IMG/VR virus record: IMGVR_UViG_3300022933_000014
Location: 1 to 34,076 of that record
Reading direction: 5' to 3' (one strand)
DNA from: a virus
Length of the DNA stretch: 34,076 bases
The position numbers and the translations under genes were made by a program. Below are positions 7,516 to 14,355 of the stretch, in pieces; the stretch's first letter is position 1, and the number at the start of each line of letters is the position of its first letter. Under the pieces are notes generated by a model. The model did no database searches. It worked only from the letters and a program-made list of their open reading frames with translations, and was not told where the DNA came from.

Positions 7516-8489
7516 TATCTTGCTTTTAATCTCTGTAAAAATAATTGTTGGTCTTCACCTGCATTTAATTCATTAGACATTAATAATCCACCAAGTCCAA
7601 GTCCTGCCATACCTCTAACAGCAATTTCGGCTGCCATTGCAGGGTCAGCAAGTAAGCTACCTACTCCACTTGCAACACCAACACCTGTATTACCATATGC
7701 TTGTGCTTGTTGTTGATTAACATTACCTATGGTTTCCATTAAACCTTTAAACATACTTGGTTTAGGTTTTTGTTCTAGGTCTAATTCATCAGCCATTAAA
7801 TCAGCAGATAATACAGAACCAGCTCCTACTCCAGCCATCTTAGGATTGAAGTGTGCAAACTTACTTCTTATGTTAGCTGGGTTATATATAGCAGATGCAA
7901 CTGTTGGGTAATAATCCTTTTCCTTAACATGATAGCCATCATAACCTTTACTTTTAATAATCTTTTGAATTTCTGCTTTTTCCATGTCACTCCAATTACC
8001 ACTTTTAGCGTCAGTTAGTAATGAGTCATATTTTGTTATTCCAAAACCTGAGGCGTACAAAGGGTCAAGTCTTTCTAAGTTTTTGTTCTTTTTTAATTCT
8101 TTGGCTAAGATATTAATATCGTCAACATTATTAAAATCAAAAAGCTTTCCTTTTGTTTTTAAAGGCATGACTACGCCATCATTAAAAGTTATTTTATTTT
8201 TAACTAAACTTCGTGCAAAATCACTCGCTTCTTCAGCATCTGGAGTTACATAAGTAGCATTTCTGCTTTCATCAATAAGGTGTGAGTTTACAACTCTTGC
8301 TTTTCTTGTTGGGTCAAAGCTATTAAAGTCTTTGGTAGTTCCATGATACATATCATCACCAAACCCCATAGCTTTAGCTCTGTCTGATGCTGTGTTGTCA
8401 GGCTTTAAACCTAAACGCTTAACTGCTTCTAGTTGAGCTTCTTTATCCTTGCGAATCCAATCATCTAAATATTTAAAGTAACTAGCCAT
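7515..8489 (-). CDS. ADP-ribosyltransferase-like virion or effector protein
   Basis: A 324-residue protein whose first 215 residues carry the motif order of the H-Y-type ADP-ribosyltransferases found in phage polyvalent and MuF-like proteins. MYHGTTKDFNSFDP (47-60) supplies the NAD-binding His. NATYVTPDAEEASDFA (77-92) supplies the YxTP strand and helix. KGYDGYHVKE (181-190) comes next, followed by IYNPANIRSKFAHFNP (201-216), a classic closing motif. From about 265 a Gly/Ala-rich hydrophobic segment (GVGVASGVGSLLADPAM) may contact membrane or capsid. The start overlaps the portal stop by one base. In this family ADP-ribose is transferred from NAD+ to a target protein; target and virion packaging are inferred here. 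Confidence 0.75.
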   Translation of the reverse strand: MASYFKYLDDWIRKDKEAQLEAVKRLGLKPDNTASDRAKAMGFGDDMYHGTTKDFNSFDPTRKARVVNSHLIDESRNATYVTPDAEEASDFARSLVKNKITFNDGVVMPLKTKGKLFDFNNVDDINILAKELKKNKNLERLDPLYASGFGITKYDSLLTDAKSGNWSDMEKAEIQKIIKSKGYDGYHVKEKDYYPTVASAIYNPANIRSKFAHFNPKMAGVGAGSVLSADLMADELDLEQKPKPSMFKGLMETIGNVNQQQAQAYGNTGVGVASGVGSLLADPAMAAEIAVRGMAGLGLGGLLMSNELNAGEDQQLFLQRLKAR

Positions 8490-10678
8490 TAAATTTTAGG
8501 TGATGCTAAATTTTGTATCTTCTCTAAAGAGTTTATAATTTCTTTTGTTTTATTCATGTCATTTTTTGCTGAATCGTTATTTGATTTTTGTGCTAATTCC
8601 ATTTCTTTTAATGCCATTTCTTTTTCAAATTGTATTTCTCTTTGTTGCAGTTCTAACATTTCTTTTTGCACTTTAAGTTCTAGCTCTTGTTTTTCCATTT
8701 CAAGTTTAGCCATATCTGATTGCATCTTCATCTGTGCTTTTTCTTTTTCTACTTGTGCAAGTATTTTAGCTGCTTCAGTGTTAGGGTCAGATTGTGGTTG
8801 TTGTGCTTGTTGTTGAGCTATTTGGTCAGATTCTTCTTGTGTAATATCTTTTAAGAATCCAGACTCATCTTTAAATCCTGCCATGTTTACAAATTTAGCC
8901 AGTGTGTCTCTGTATTGTTTTAAGCTAACTAATGGATTAGATAATCCGTATTGTGTAAGCATCTGCTCTTGTTTGTCTAACACCATCTGCATAACAGATA
9001 ATTGCTCACTTTTAGCACCATTACCTAGACCAACATTGACTGTGACATTGTATTCTGTATTCCATTCTCTAGGATTCATGGGTACAAATTTGTTATTAAC
9101 TTTAATAATTTTTTCTTTTTGTTGATATTTACATACAAGTTGTAATATACCTTTCATTAAAGATGAGACTCCAGTGTCAGCAAAGATACGAGCTATTAGT
9201 TCTATTTTGCCACCTGCTGCTGAACTCATTGCTGCGACTGCTGTGGCTGTCACATTCTGAAGAATATTAGGGTCTAATCCTTGTGATGCTTCGCTTACTC
9301 CTGTTCTTTTAGCTTGTACTGTGTCTAGGTATTCCAACATAGGGAATGATTGCCCTGCACTAGATTGCACCGCTAATGGAACTAAAGCATTTGGGTTTTT
9401 AATACGAATAACACCACCTGCGGTAGATGTTAGTAAGTCATCAAGATTAACCTGTCCTTCTACTGCACCAACACGATAGTTGTTAGTTAAGTAAAGATTG
9501 TCTAGCATCTGTCTAGTAATAGTAGATTTAATTAATTGTAAATCCATAGTTCTGTCAGCTAATGATTCACCAAAGAACTTATGTGGTATTGGGAACGGGC
9601 ATACACTATGGAATGGTTGATAGTCACATTCTTCGTGCATAAGCACTTTGTTGTCAGCGTAACAAACTCTATGTCGTTCTGCTATGCCATCACCATCTAA
9701 ATCTGCACGAACATAACATTCGTAATACTCAACACGCTGCATACTTTCATTATCAGAGTTGTTATTATCAAAGGGTTGCTCACCTGCACTAAACCTTGCT
9801 ACCCTTTCTGGAGTAAAGTCTAATAAATCTCCAGTAGATAATTCTGCAACAACATCTTTGTCATATCCCATTGCTATTAAATCACTACGAGTTACTAAAC
9901 TTCTTTCTGCTACAAAATCAGCATCTTCAATATTAATAGCACTTTTGTCTATTAAAAATTCTTCTGGAGCAACTGATTCTATTTTAACTTTAGAATAATC
10001 TTTTGTTCTGGCTACCTTAATATTATAATAAACATTAATGATTGGTGGTGTCTCCATCATCATTGGCATACCCATCTCATCCATCATTGGCTGACCCATC
10101 TGGTCTACTGCTGGTTGTGGGTCTTGTTCTATAACTTCTTCATACTGTTCTTGAGAAACAACCTCTACCTCTTCATCTTGCATAATCATAGCAAGTTCAT
10201 CTTCAGTAAGCATTTCGTATTTTTCTTTGGTTACATCTTTTTTGTCATCCCAGTAGCATTTAAGTACTCCTACTTTTTGACACAGTGCATCCCAAAACAT
10301 ATCGTGCAACAATTCAAAACCATTGTTGTCTTTATAAAAAATGTGGTTTACATAATTTGTAGCTTGTTCAGCCATCTCACCATCACCCTCATTAACTGGT
10401 TCAAATACTACTGCTTTTTGTGATTGTGTAAAGACCTTGATAAGTTGCGGCAATGCTCCATCTACAGCCTCTGCAACCTCTGCTGTTACTATTTGACTAC
10501 GACCCTCTACCTCATTTCCATAAGGCTCTCTCATATAATAGTCTAATGCAGATGCCCTTTGTAATTGAGTTTCGGTTGCAATAAAGCCTAACGAGTCATC
10601 AATATGGTCGCCAATAATATTAACTAATTCTCTATTGTCACTTTCATCTACTTTCATTTTTTTCTTATCGTATGCCAT
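8489..10678 (-). CDS. Portal protein (P22 gp1-like)
   Basis: 729 residues, close to P22 gp1 (725). Recognisable parts are an N-terminal helical region with LDYYMREPYGNEVEGRSQIV, DGALPQLIKVF, the stem region CPFPIPHKFFGESLADRTMD, and GAVEGQVNLDDLL, all common to large podovirus portals. The last 110 residues are a Gln/Glu/Lys-rich coiled coil (such as LELKVQKEMLELQQREIQFE), matching the long helical barrel of P22. The portal forms the dodecameric DNA gate and binds terminase, encoded just upstream. It starts one base after the terminase stop and ends inside the start of the ADP-ribosyltransferase-like gene. Confidence 0.9.
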   Translation of the reverse strand: MAYDKKKMKVDESDNRELVNIIGDHIDDSLGFIATETQLQRASALDYYMREPYGNEVEGRSQIVTAEVAEAVDGALPQLIKVFTQSQKAVVFEPVNEGDGEMAEQATNYVNHIFYKDNNGFELLHDMFWDALCQKVGVLKCYWDDKKDVTKEKYEMLTEDELAMIMQDEEVEVVSQEQYEEVIEQDPQPAVDQMGQPMMDEMGMPMMMETPPIINVYYNIKVARTKDYSKVKIESVAPEEFLIDKSAINIEDADFVAERSLVTRSDLIAMGYDKDVVAELSTGDLLDFTPERVARFSAGEQPFDNNNSDNESMQRVEYYECYVRADLDGDGIAERHRVCYADNKVLMHEECDYQPFHSVCPFPIPHKFFGESLADRTMDLQLIKSTITRQMLDNLYLTNNYRVGAVEGQVNLDDLLTSTAGGVIRIKNPNALVPLAVQSSAGQSFPMLEYLDTVQAKRTGVSEASQGLDPNILQNVTATAVAAMSSAAGGKIELIARIFADTGVSSLMKGILQLVCKYQQKEKIIKVNNKFVPMNPREWNTEYNVTVNVGLGNGAKSEQLSVMQMVLDKQEQMLTQYGLSNPLVSLKQYRDTLAKFVNMAGFKDESGFLKDITQEESDQIAQQQAQQPQSDPNTEAAKILAQVEKEKAQMKMQSDMAKLEMEKQELELKVQKEMLELQQREIQFEKEMALKEMELAQKSNNDSAKNDMNKTKEIINSLEKIQNLASPKI

Positions 10679-11947
10679 TTATACTATCCATTGTTTGTTA
10701 ATCTCTAGTGGTTTATCCCAGCCATCATCTGTTTCATTTAATCCTATTGCTAAATATCTAAAACTATCTGCACAATGAGAAGTGAAATCATGAACAGGCT
10801 TATCAAAAAAAACATCTCTTTTTTCATCATACAATCTTCTATAATTTCTTAATAAATCAATTGCATCTTTAACTTTAGTATCAAACCAACAACGAGGAAG
10901 GATTCTTCTTACAGCTTGTATGCCATCATCTATTCCTAGCTTTGGTACTACTCTGCAATTTAACCCTGATTCTTGTAATACCTCTAGCCTTGATTTACCA
11001 GTACCTAACTCTCTTACTTGAATGTCATGTGGCAACAACATTTCTGCTGTGTCGTATCTATTATCTCTTAACCAACTAATATAAAAATTCAGACCTTGAC
11101 CATGATTTTCCATGTAATCAATAATATGTATTTCTTGTCCTATAATCTGTGCAACAAATATTGCTGTAGAATCTCCCATACCTAAATCCCAAGAGCAAAA
11201 GGTTTTAGCTATATCATCTTTAAGCACTTTACATACTTGATTTTTAAACTCTAGGTCATTAATCATAGTGCCATAATAAGCACCTTCAACTGGTGTTGCA
11301 AAATTGACTTCAAACTCTTGTAAGTATTTGTCCTCACCCATTTCTTTGAGTGCTGCATCTAATTCTTCTTGGTCTACTAAACCAGTTTTACTGGCTTTGA
11401 ACTCTAATAGCTTCCATCCATCTTTTCCTATTGCTGCTTTATCTCGTAATGTTGCAAAATGGTTTCTGCCTTTAGGAGTACCTATAAACATAACCCAACC
11501 TTTTCTATCAGCAATGGCTGGTCTTATAATCTCACTAAATAAACTTGGATTAATTTGTGCGTATTCGTCAATTACAACTCCGTCAAAATATGTTCCTCGC
11601 AGACTATCAATATTATCTGCACCATATAAACTTATTCTGCGACCCATGAAGTCTGACCTCAACTCTGCAATGTTGTTTACAGCTTTTAATGGTCTAGTAA
11701 ATTCTGTTAGCATATCCCATGCAATTCTTTTTGCCTGACTATATGTCGGAGATATTAGAGCGAATCTAGGATTCTTTAGTTTGCAATTTAGAGCACTGTG
11801 TATTAATTGATTTATAGCACCAACAGTTTTACCCATTCTTCTATGAGCTGCCACCACAATAAACCTGTTCTCTCTTACAGCTTTGTGAATCTGTTTCTGG
11901 GGTTCTCTTGGTTTATAACCAGTTTCAACTTTTTTAGTCGTTGTCAT
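10679..11947 (-). CDS. Terminase large subunit
   Basis: 422 residues with complete packaging-ATPase and nuclease motifs. The Walker A-like motif is AHRRMGKT (34-41), Walker B is GVVIDEYA (123-130), and coupling motif III is MFIGTPKG (153-160). The nuclease domain begins with CSWDLGMGDS (251-260, catalytic Asp254) and has a C-terminal HCADSFRYLA containing a second acidic residue. It pumps DNA into the procapsid at the portal and cuts concatemers. The start overlaps the small-subunit gene by 14 bases. The type of packaging (headful or cohesive ends) cannot be decided from the protein alone. Confidence 0.95.
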   Translation of the reverse strand: MTTTKKVETGYKPREPQKQIHKAVRENRFIVVAAHRRMGKTVGAINQLIHSALNCKLKNPRFALISPTYSQAKRIAWDMLTEFTRPLKAVNNIAELRSDFMGRRISLYGADNIDSLRGTYFDGVVIDEYAQINPSLFSEIIRPAIADRKGWVMFIGTPKGRNHFATLRDKAAIGKDGWKLLEFKASKTGLVDQEELDAALKEMGEDKYLQEFEVNFATPVEGAYYGTMINDLEFKNQVCKVLKDDIAKTFCSWDLGMGDSTAIFVAQIIGQEIHIIDYMENHGQGLNFYISWLRDNRYDTAEMLLPHDIQVRELGTGKSRLEVLQESGLNCRVVPKLGIDDGIQAVRRILPRCWFDTKVKDAIDLLRNYRRLYDEKRDVFFDKPVHDFTSHCADSFRYLAIGLNETDDGWDKPLEINKQWIV

Positions 11948-12248
11948 CTATACCAGTAACTACTTGAATCATTAATGGCTGGTCCAAGTCACCAGAGATT
12001 TTGGTATCATTTTGAACCTTGCCTTCAGCCCTATCAAATATCTCTTTAATAGCCTGAACATCTCCGTCTTTAGCTTTAGTAAGTAATGCCTTTACTATCT
12101 TGTTTGCTTCCTCTCCATCTTCTTGCATAAGTCTACGTTTAAGTGTGTCATTTAATACTCTGGACTTTCTAGCGCCATTCTTATTGCCTTTGTTAGCTAT
12201 TGCAGCTTTCTCTCTAGCTTTAGCTAATTGTTCTGGACTATTTGACAT
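11934..12248 (-). CDS. Terminase small subunit (candidate)
   Basis: A basic N-terminal segment (LAKAREKAAIANKGNKNGAR) precedes a short helical domain (KALLTKAKDGDVQAIKEI, about 53-70) and an acidic C-terminus. Position immediately before the large subunit and the small, basic, helical build fit a DUF5681-like small terminase that recognises packaging DNA. I place the start at 12248 (104 residues), because AGAGG lies about nine bases upstream; a longer reading frame upstream has no such site. The DGDVQAIK motif also occurs in the preceding GIY-YIG protein. Confidence 0.75.
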   Translation of the reverse strand: MSNSPEQLAKAREKAAIANKGNKNGARKSRVLNDTLKRRLMQEDGEEANKIVKALLTKAKDGDVQAIKEIFDRAEGKVQNDTKISGDLDQPLMIQVVTGIDDND

Positions 12249-12654
12249 AAGATAAACCTCTAGGTAAGTCCTTGATTCTAATACAAGGTAGACATATTTT
12301 AATAGCATCTAAATTGCCATCACAAGCATCATCAACTATTTGTTTAGCTACTTGATATATTTGTTTTGTACTCATGTTCCATAAAGTCTTTCTATATCTT
12401 TTATAGTTTTTATAATCTACTACTATCCTACTAGTTGAATAACCTTTAGTTAATTTATTCTTTAGCTTACTTATACCTATCTCTTGTATTAAAAATTCTT
12501 CTAGCTCTAATGCTTGAGCTTCAGATAAATTCTTATCTATTATCTTTACAGTGTGGTTGTCATAATCTCTTTTTGTGTAAGCTCTATTGTTTTTACCTTT
12601 GCCTACATAAATAGGTTGATTATCTTTTATATGTATATATGTATAGTATTCCAT
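12238..12654 (-). CDS. GIY-YIG homing endonuclease with terminase-like tail
   Basis: 138 residues. The GIY-YIG nuclease core is at the N-terminus: YTYIH (4-8), PIYVGKG (14-20), Arg24 in NNRAY, and a helix with conserved Glu (EAQALELEEF). After a basic linker, the C-terminal 40 residues (KQIYQVAKQIVDDACDGNLD, then AIK) are unlike a normal GIY-YIG DNA-binding tail and share the DGxxxAIK pattern with the adjacent small terminase. The gene lies directly before the terminase genes, a common homing site, and overlaps the next gene by 11 bases. GGAG precedes its ATG. Confidence 0.82.
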   Translation of the reverse strand: MEYYTYIHIKDNQPIYVGKGKNNRAYTKRDYDNHTVKIIDKNLSEAQALELEEFLIQEIGISKLKNKLTKGYSTSRIVVDYKNYKRYRKTLWNMSTKQIYQVAKQIVDDACDGNLDAIKICLPCIRIKDLPRGLSYVK

Positions 12655-12686
12655 TGATATGCAACTCCGTTATGGGTCATTGCTCC

Positions 12687-13196
12687 TTAAAAGTTTTTAA
12701 GATAGTTAAACATTATCCTTTTATTGTAGTCGTCTTTCATAGCTTCTGCTGTTACATCACCACCAAACATATTACCTAATAATCCTTCTACAGAATAAGT
12801 TGTGTTGTATGGGTCTTTGATAATGTTAGCATTAATATTATTATTATTGTAGCCAAGTCTTTTAATTAGTTCGTCATTAGCTGTTTTTGTTATGCCACCA
12901 GAAAAGTTTCCAGCATTAGCATTTATAGATTTTTGATATTCATCCATAAACCCAGACAAGTTTATATTGTTATTGCCCATTGAAAGACCTGCTCTTGGAT
13001 TTATTCTGTTCTGTTCATTAGTTGGTTGATATGAGCCACCGACCATAGCATCAAAATAATTGTTACCTAAATCAGTTCTATTTGAAAAATTTGCACTTGC
13101 TGTAGGGTCAAGTAAGTTTGCACCTAATTCTAGCTCACCACTGTTTGGGTACATATCGTAAATGCTTATTGTTTTATATTTGTCATATAAACTCAT
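12687..13196 (-). CDS. Asn-rich late protein of unknown function, 169 aa
   Basis: A hydrophilic Asn/Gly-rich protein with a tyrosine-containing N-terminus (YDKYKTISIYDMYPNSGELE) and Asn runs (GYNNNNINANI). No catalytic, binding or membrane motif is visible. As one of the first genes of the late operon it might be a virion or DNA-packaging accessory protein, but this is only from position. Its start overlaps the previous 36-residue gene by four bases (ATGA). Confidence 0.72.
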   Translation of the reverse strand: MSLYDKYKTISIYDMYPNSGELELGANLLDPTASANFSNRTDLGNNYFDAMVGGSYQPTNEQNRINPRAGLSMGNNNINLSGFMDEYQKSINANAGNFSGGITKTANDELIKRLGYNNNNINANIIKDPYNTTYSVEGLLGNMFGGDVTAEAMKDDYNKRIMFNYLKNF

Positions 13197-13303
13197 ACAC
13201 AGTCTCCTACAGACTCAAACCTTCTGCGTAACTCTTCCAGTTTGTTTAATATCTTTTTGGTGGTTTCTTTCCTTTCTTCATTTTTATTTTCCTCGTTAGT
13301 CAT
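13193..13303 (-). CDS. Small charged helical protein, 36 aa
   Basis: A 36-residue reading frame, very rich in Lys, Glu and Arg (MTNEENKNEERKETTKK, then ILNKLEELRRRFESVGDCV). It should be a single amphipathic or coiled-coil helix. It is tied to its neighbours on both sides: TAATG with the upstream gene at 13303 and ATGA with the downstream gene at 13196. This double coupling is the main support for it being real. Function unknown. Confidence 0.6.
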   Translation of the reverse strand: MTNEENKNEERKETTKKILNKLEELRRRFESVGDCV

Positions 13304-13461
13304 TAAATTTTCTCGCATCGTTGTATTCGTAAAAATCCCAAATCTATAATAAAATAATTAAATTTGCTAGTGCGATTATCTTCATAGTATGGGTCTAACT
13401 TATCAGCTTCATACCATTCAAACCCAAAGTGACAACCACAGAACCAGTGCCATGACCACAT
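13303..13461 (-). CDS. First late gene, small aromatic protein, 52 aa
   Basis: A small protein with an unusual aromatic and Cys/His-rich N-terminus (MWSWHWFCGCHFGFEWYEAD) and a hydrophobic C-terminus (FNYFIIDLGFLRIQRC). The CGCH cluster could bind metal. AGGA lies 11 bases before the ATG at 13461; an alternative ATG at 13473 sits directly on the AGG and is less likely. It is the first gene after the intrinsic terminator at 13483-13510, so its transcription probably depends on antitermination of the late promoter. Confidence 0.62.
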   Translation of the reverse strand: MWSWHWFCGCHFGFEWYEADKLDPYYEDNRTSKFNYFIIDLGFLRIQRCEKI

Positions 13462-13482
13462 AATATTTTCCATCCTGTAAAT

Positions 13483-13510
13483 AAAAAAAATGCCACCGAT
13501 TAAAGTGGCA
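13483..13510 (-). terminator. Intrinsic terminator between early left operon and late genes
   Basis: On the minus strand TGCCAC (13510-13505) pairs with GTGGCA (13496-13491) across an eight-base loop and is followed directly by eight T residues (13490-13483). This is a canonical rho-independent terminator. It closes both the left early operon and the short leader described at 13483-13554, and separates them from the late genes. Confidence 0.9.
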
Positions 13511-13554
13511 TTACAAAGGAGTGTGAGAAAGTTCAAGACGAACTTATCCCAACC
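13483..13554 (-). ncRNA. Putative short leader RNA (lambda 6S-like)
   Basis: Between a promoter (13560-13588) and the intrinsic terminator lies a transcript of about 70 nt. Its first hairpin is AAGTTC / GAACTT with a five-base loop (13529-13545). A single-stranded stretch containing ACACTCCTTTGTAAT follows, then the terminator hairpin. In layout it matches the lambda 6S RNA between pR' and tR', read through when Q acts. The middle segment is complementary to the recurrent AACAAAGGAG ribosome-binding motif of this phage. The start point is predicted from the -10 box; the RNA itself is inferred. Confidence 0.55.
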
Positions 13555-13559
13555 CTCCG

Positions 13560-13588
13560 ATTATAACAAAAAATTCTCTATGAGACAA
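13560..13588 (-). promoter_or_regulatory. Candidate late promoter (pR'-like)
   Basis: On the minus strand TTGTCT (13588-13583) and TATAAT (13565-13560) are separated by 17 bases, giving a near-consensus sigma-70 promoter with a perfect -10 box. It overlaps the end of a 26-codon gene. Transcription would start near 13554, run into the terminator at 13483-13510, and with antitermination enter the late genes. A GATAAG element at 13548-13543, resembling a -10 box, could cause promoter-proximal pausing as at lambda pR'. Confidence 0.6.
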
Positions 13589-13641
13589 GCAATTAATGCA
13601 AACAGACCAATCGCTGCCCAGACATCAAATATTAATTCCAT
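13561..13641 (-). CDS. Small single-span membrane protein, 26 aa
   Basis: A 26-residue frame reading MELIFDVWAAIGLFALIACL and ending soon after: an N-terminal acidic residue pair flanking one continuous membrane helix. Its ATG lies inside the last codons of the upstream 66-residue gene (ten-base overlap), so it is probably coupled. Its stop codon is part of the -10 box of the late promoter. Small membrane peptides of this kind are common in AT-rich marine phages, but no role is known to me. Confidence 0.55.
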   Translation of the reverse strand: MELIFDVWAAIGLFALIACLIENFLL

Positions 13642-13832
13642 TCTTTGTGTCCCCCACTTTTTTCATTATCATCATAACCTTCATGATACTCTACTATTTC
13701 TTTTTTAGTTAAAGTGTCTACCCTTGTCCCTAAACTAGAGTCAGCAAATGTCCACTTGTGAGGATTTCTAGGTCTACAATACCAACTATCAGAACCACCT
13801 CTGTCAAATGGTGAGCCATGTTTTTTATTCAT
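13632..13832 (-). CDS. Conserved small early protein, 66 aa
   Basis: Starts MNKKHGSPFDRGGSDSWYCR followed by PRNPHKW and ends with an EGYDDNEKSGGHKEWN-type tail. The N-terminal HGSPxDRGxxDSxYxRPxxPH pattern and the C-terminal xGYDDNExSGxxKEW pattern recur in small early proteins of many phages, without assigned function. I start it at 13832 because the longer frame upstream lies over the previous gene and has no ribosome-binding site. It overlaps that gene by eight bases. Confidence 0.75.
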   Translation of the reverse strand: MNKKHGSPFDRGGSDSWYCRPRNPHKWTFADSSLGTRVDTLTKKEIVEYHEGYDDNEKSGGHKEWN

Positions 13833-13971
13833 AGTCTTCTCCATAATTGTAACAAGCTTCAGGATGTTCTTTATAATCAATTTTAACATCATACGCTTCT
13901 GAAAAACCTTCACTGCTACCAAAGTGTTCTTCTTTCCATCTGGCTAATGCTTCTGCTCTTTCTTTATCCAT
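13825..13971 (-). CDS. Small acidic early protein, 48 aa
   Basis: A 48-residue reading frame preceded by a perfect AACAAAGGAG seven bases before the ATG. The protein is acidic and aromatic (MDKERAEALARWKEEHFGSS at the start, ACYNYGEDYE at the end). It ends inside the start of the 66-residue gene, which indicates co-translation. No known domain recognised. Confidence 0.7.
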   Translation of the reverse strand: MDKERAEALARWKEEHFGSSEGFSEAYDVKIDYKEHPEACYNYGEDYE

Positions 13972-13985
13972 GTTTTTCTCCTTTG

Positions 13986-14120
13986 TTAATATTGATAATG
14001 CAATTGTTTTTGTTTTAATTTTTCCAATTGCCTTTGTTCTAATTCTTTTTTTGCCAATGCAAGTCTTTCATTTTTTTCTTCTGTATTATGCCAACTGTGC
14101 ATTGATAATGCTAGAACCAT
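13986..14120 (-). CDS. Small early protein, 44 aa, possibly the 3' part of a split gene
   Basis: The frame reads MVLALSMHSWHNTEEKNERL and continues as a charged helix ending KQKQLHYQY. The ALSMHSWHNTxEExxRL pattern is familiar from small marine-phage proteins, where it normally follows a short N-terminal segment like the 20-residue frame just upstream. Its own ATG has no close ribosome-binding site; GGAGG lies 14 bases away and belongs to the other frame. It is therefore either translated through coupling or is the second half of a frameshifted gene. Confidence 0.5.
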   Translation of the reverse strand: MVLALSMHSWHNTEEKNERLALAKKELEQRQLEKLKQKQLHYQY

Positions 14121-14173
14121 ATTTGATATAGTAAATCCTCCCTAACCTTTTTACTCCATTTATTATCACTCAT
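14111..14173 (-). CDS. Very short frame, 20 aa, possibly the 5' part of a split gene
   Basis: MSDNKWSKKVREDLLYQIWF, starting inside the stop of the upstream 57-residue gene (ATGAGTGA overlap). It ends ten bases into the next frame. A -1 shift around the CTATAT at 14127-14132 would join it to the downstream frame as ...DLL-ISNMVLALSMHSW, giving a plausible single protein of about 60 residues. It may be a genuine tiny gene, a programmed frameshift, or a sequencing or natural frameshift. Confidence 0.4.
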   Translation of the reverse strand: MSDNKWSKKVREDLLYQIWF

Positions 14174-14339
14174 TAATCAACCCCTCCTCAATTAACGACC
14201 TTGCAGTTCTACCAAATGAACCTTGTAAGTTCCAAACAAGACCTGTAGTTACTAAATGTTGCCATGCTTCTAGCACCTGTTCTTCACTATCTGCTTCTTC
14301 AAATCCTTCTGCAATTCCTACTGCTGTATAATTATCCAT
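14166..14339 (-). CDS. Conserved small early protein, 57 aa
   Basis: Begins MDNYTAVGIAEGFEEADSEE, followed by QVLEAWQHLVTTGLVWNLQG and FGRTARSLIEEGLINE. The order GIAEGFxEA / EEQVLEAWQxLxxTGLVWxLQGxFGRTAxxLIEEG is a strongly conserved small-protein family of marine and other phages, of unknown function. A perfect AACAAAGGAG lies eight bases before the ATG. Its end overlaps the 20-codon frame downstream. Confidence 0.82.
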   Translation of the reverse strand: MDNYTAVGIAEGFEEADSEEQVLEAWQHLVTTGLVWNLQGSFGRTARSLIEEGLINE

Positions 14340-14355
14340 TTTTGTTACTCCTTTG

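Noticed and set aside
10115-10423. Plus-strand frame of 102 codons with many Phe/Leu, membrane-protein-like
   Set aside because: Antisense to the Glu/Lys-rich part of the portal gene, which produces Phe/Leu codons by complementarity.
11304-11738. Plus-strand frame of 144 codons
   Set aside because: Antisense to the conserved ATPase domain of the large terminase; no RBS and no family pattern.
13490-13708. Plus-strand frame of 72 codons preceded by a Shine-Dalgarno-like AAAGGAG at 13515
   Set aside because: It lies across the late promoter, the 26-residue gene and the 66-residue gene on the opposite strand, its product has no recognisable pattern, and the AAAGGAG is better explained as the complement of the leader's anti-RBS segment.
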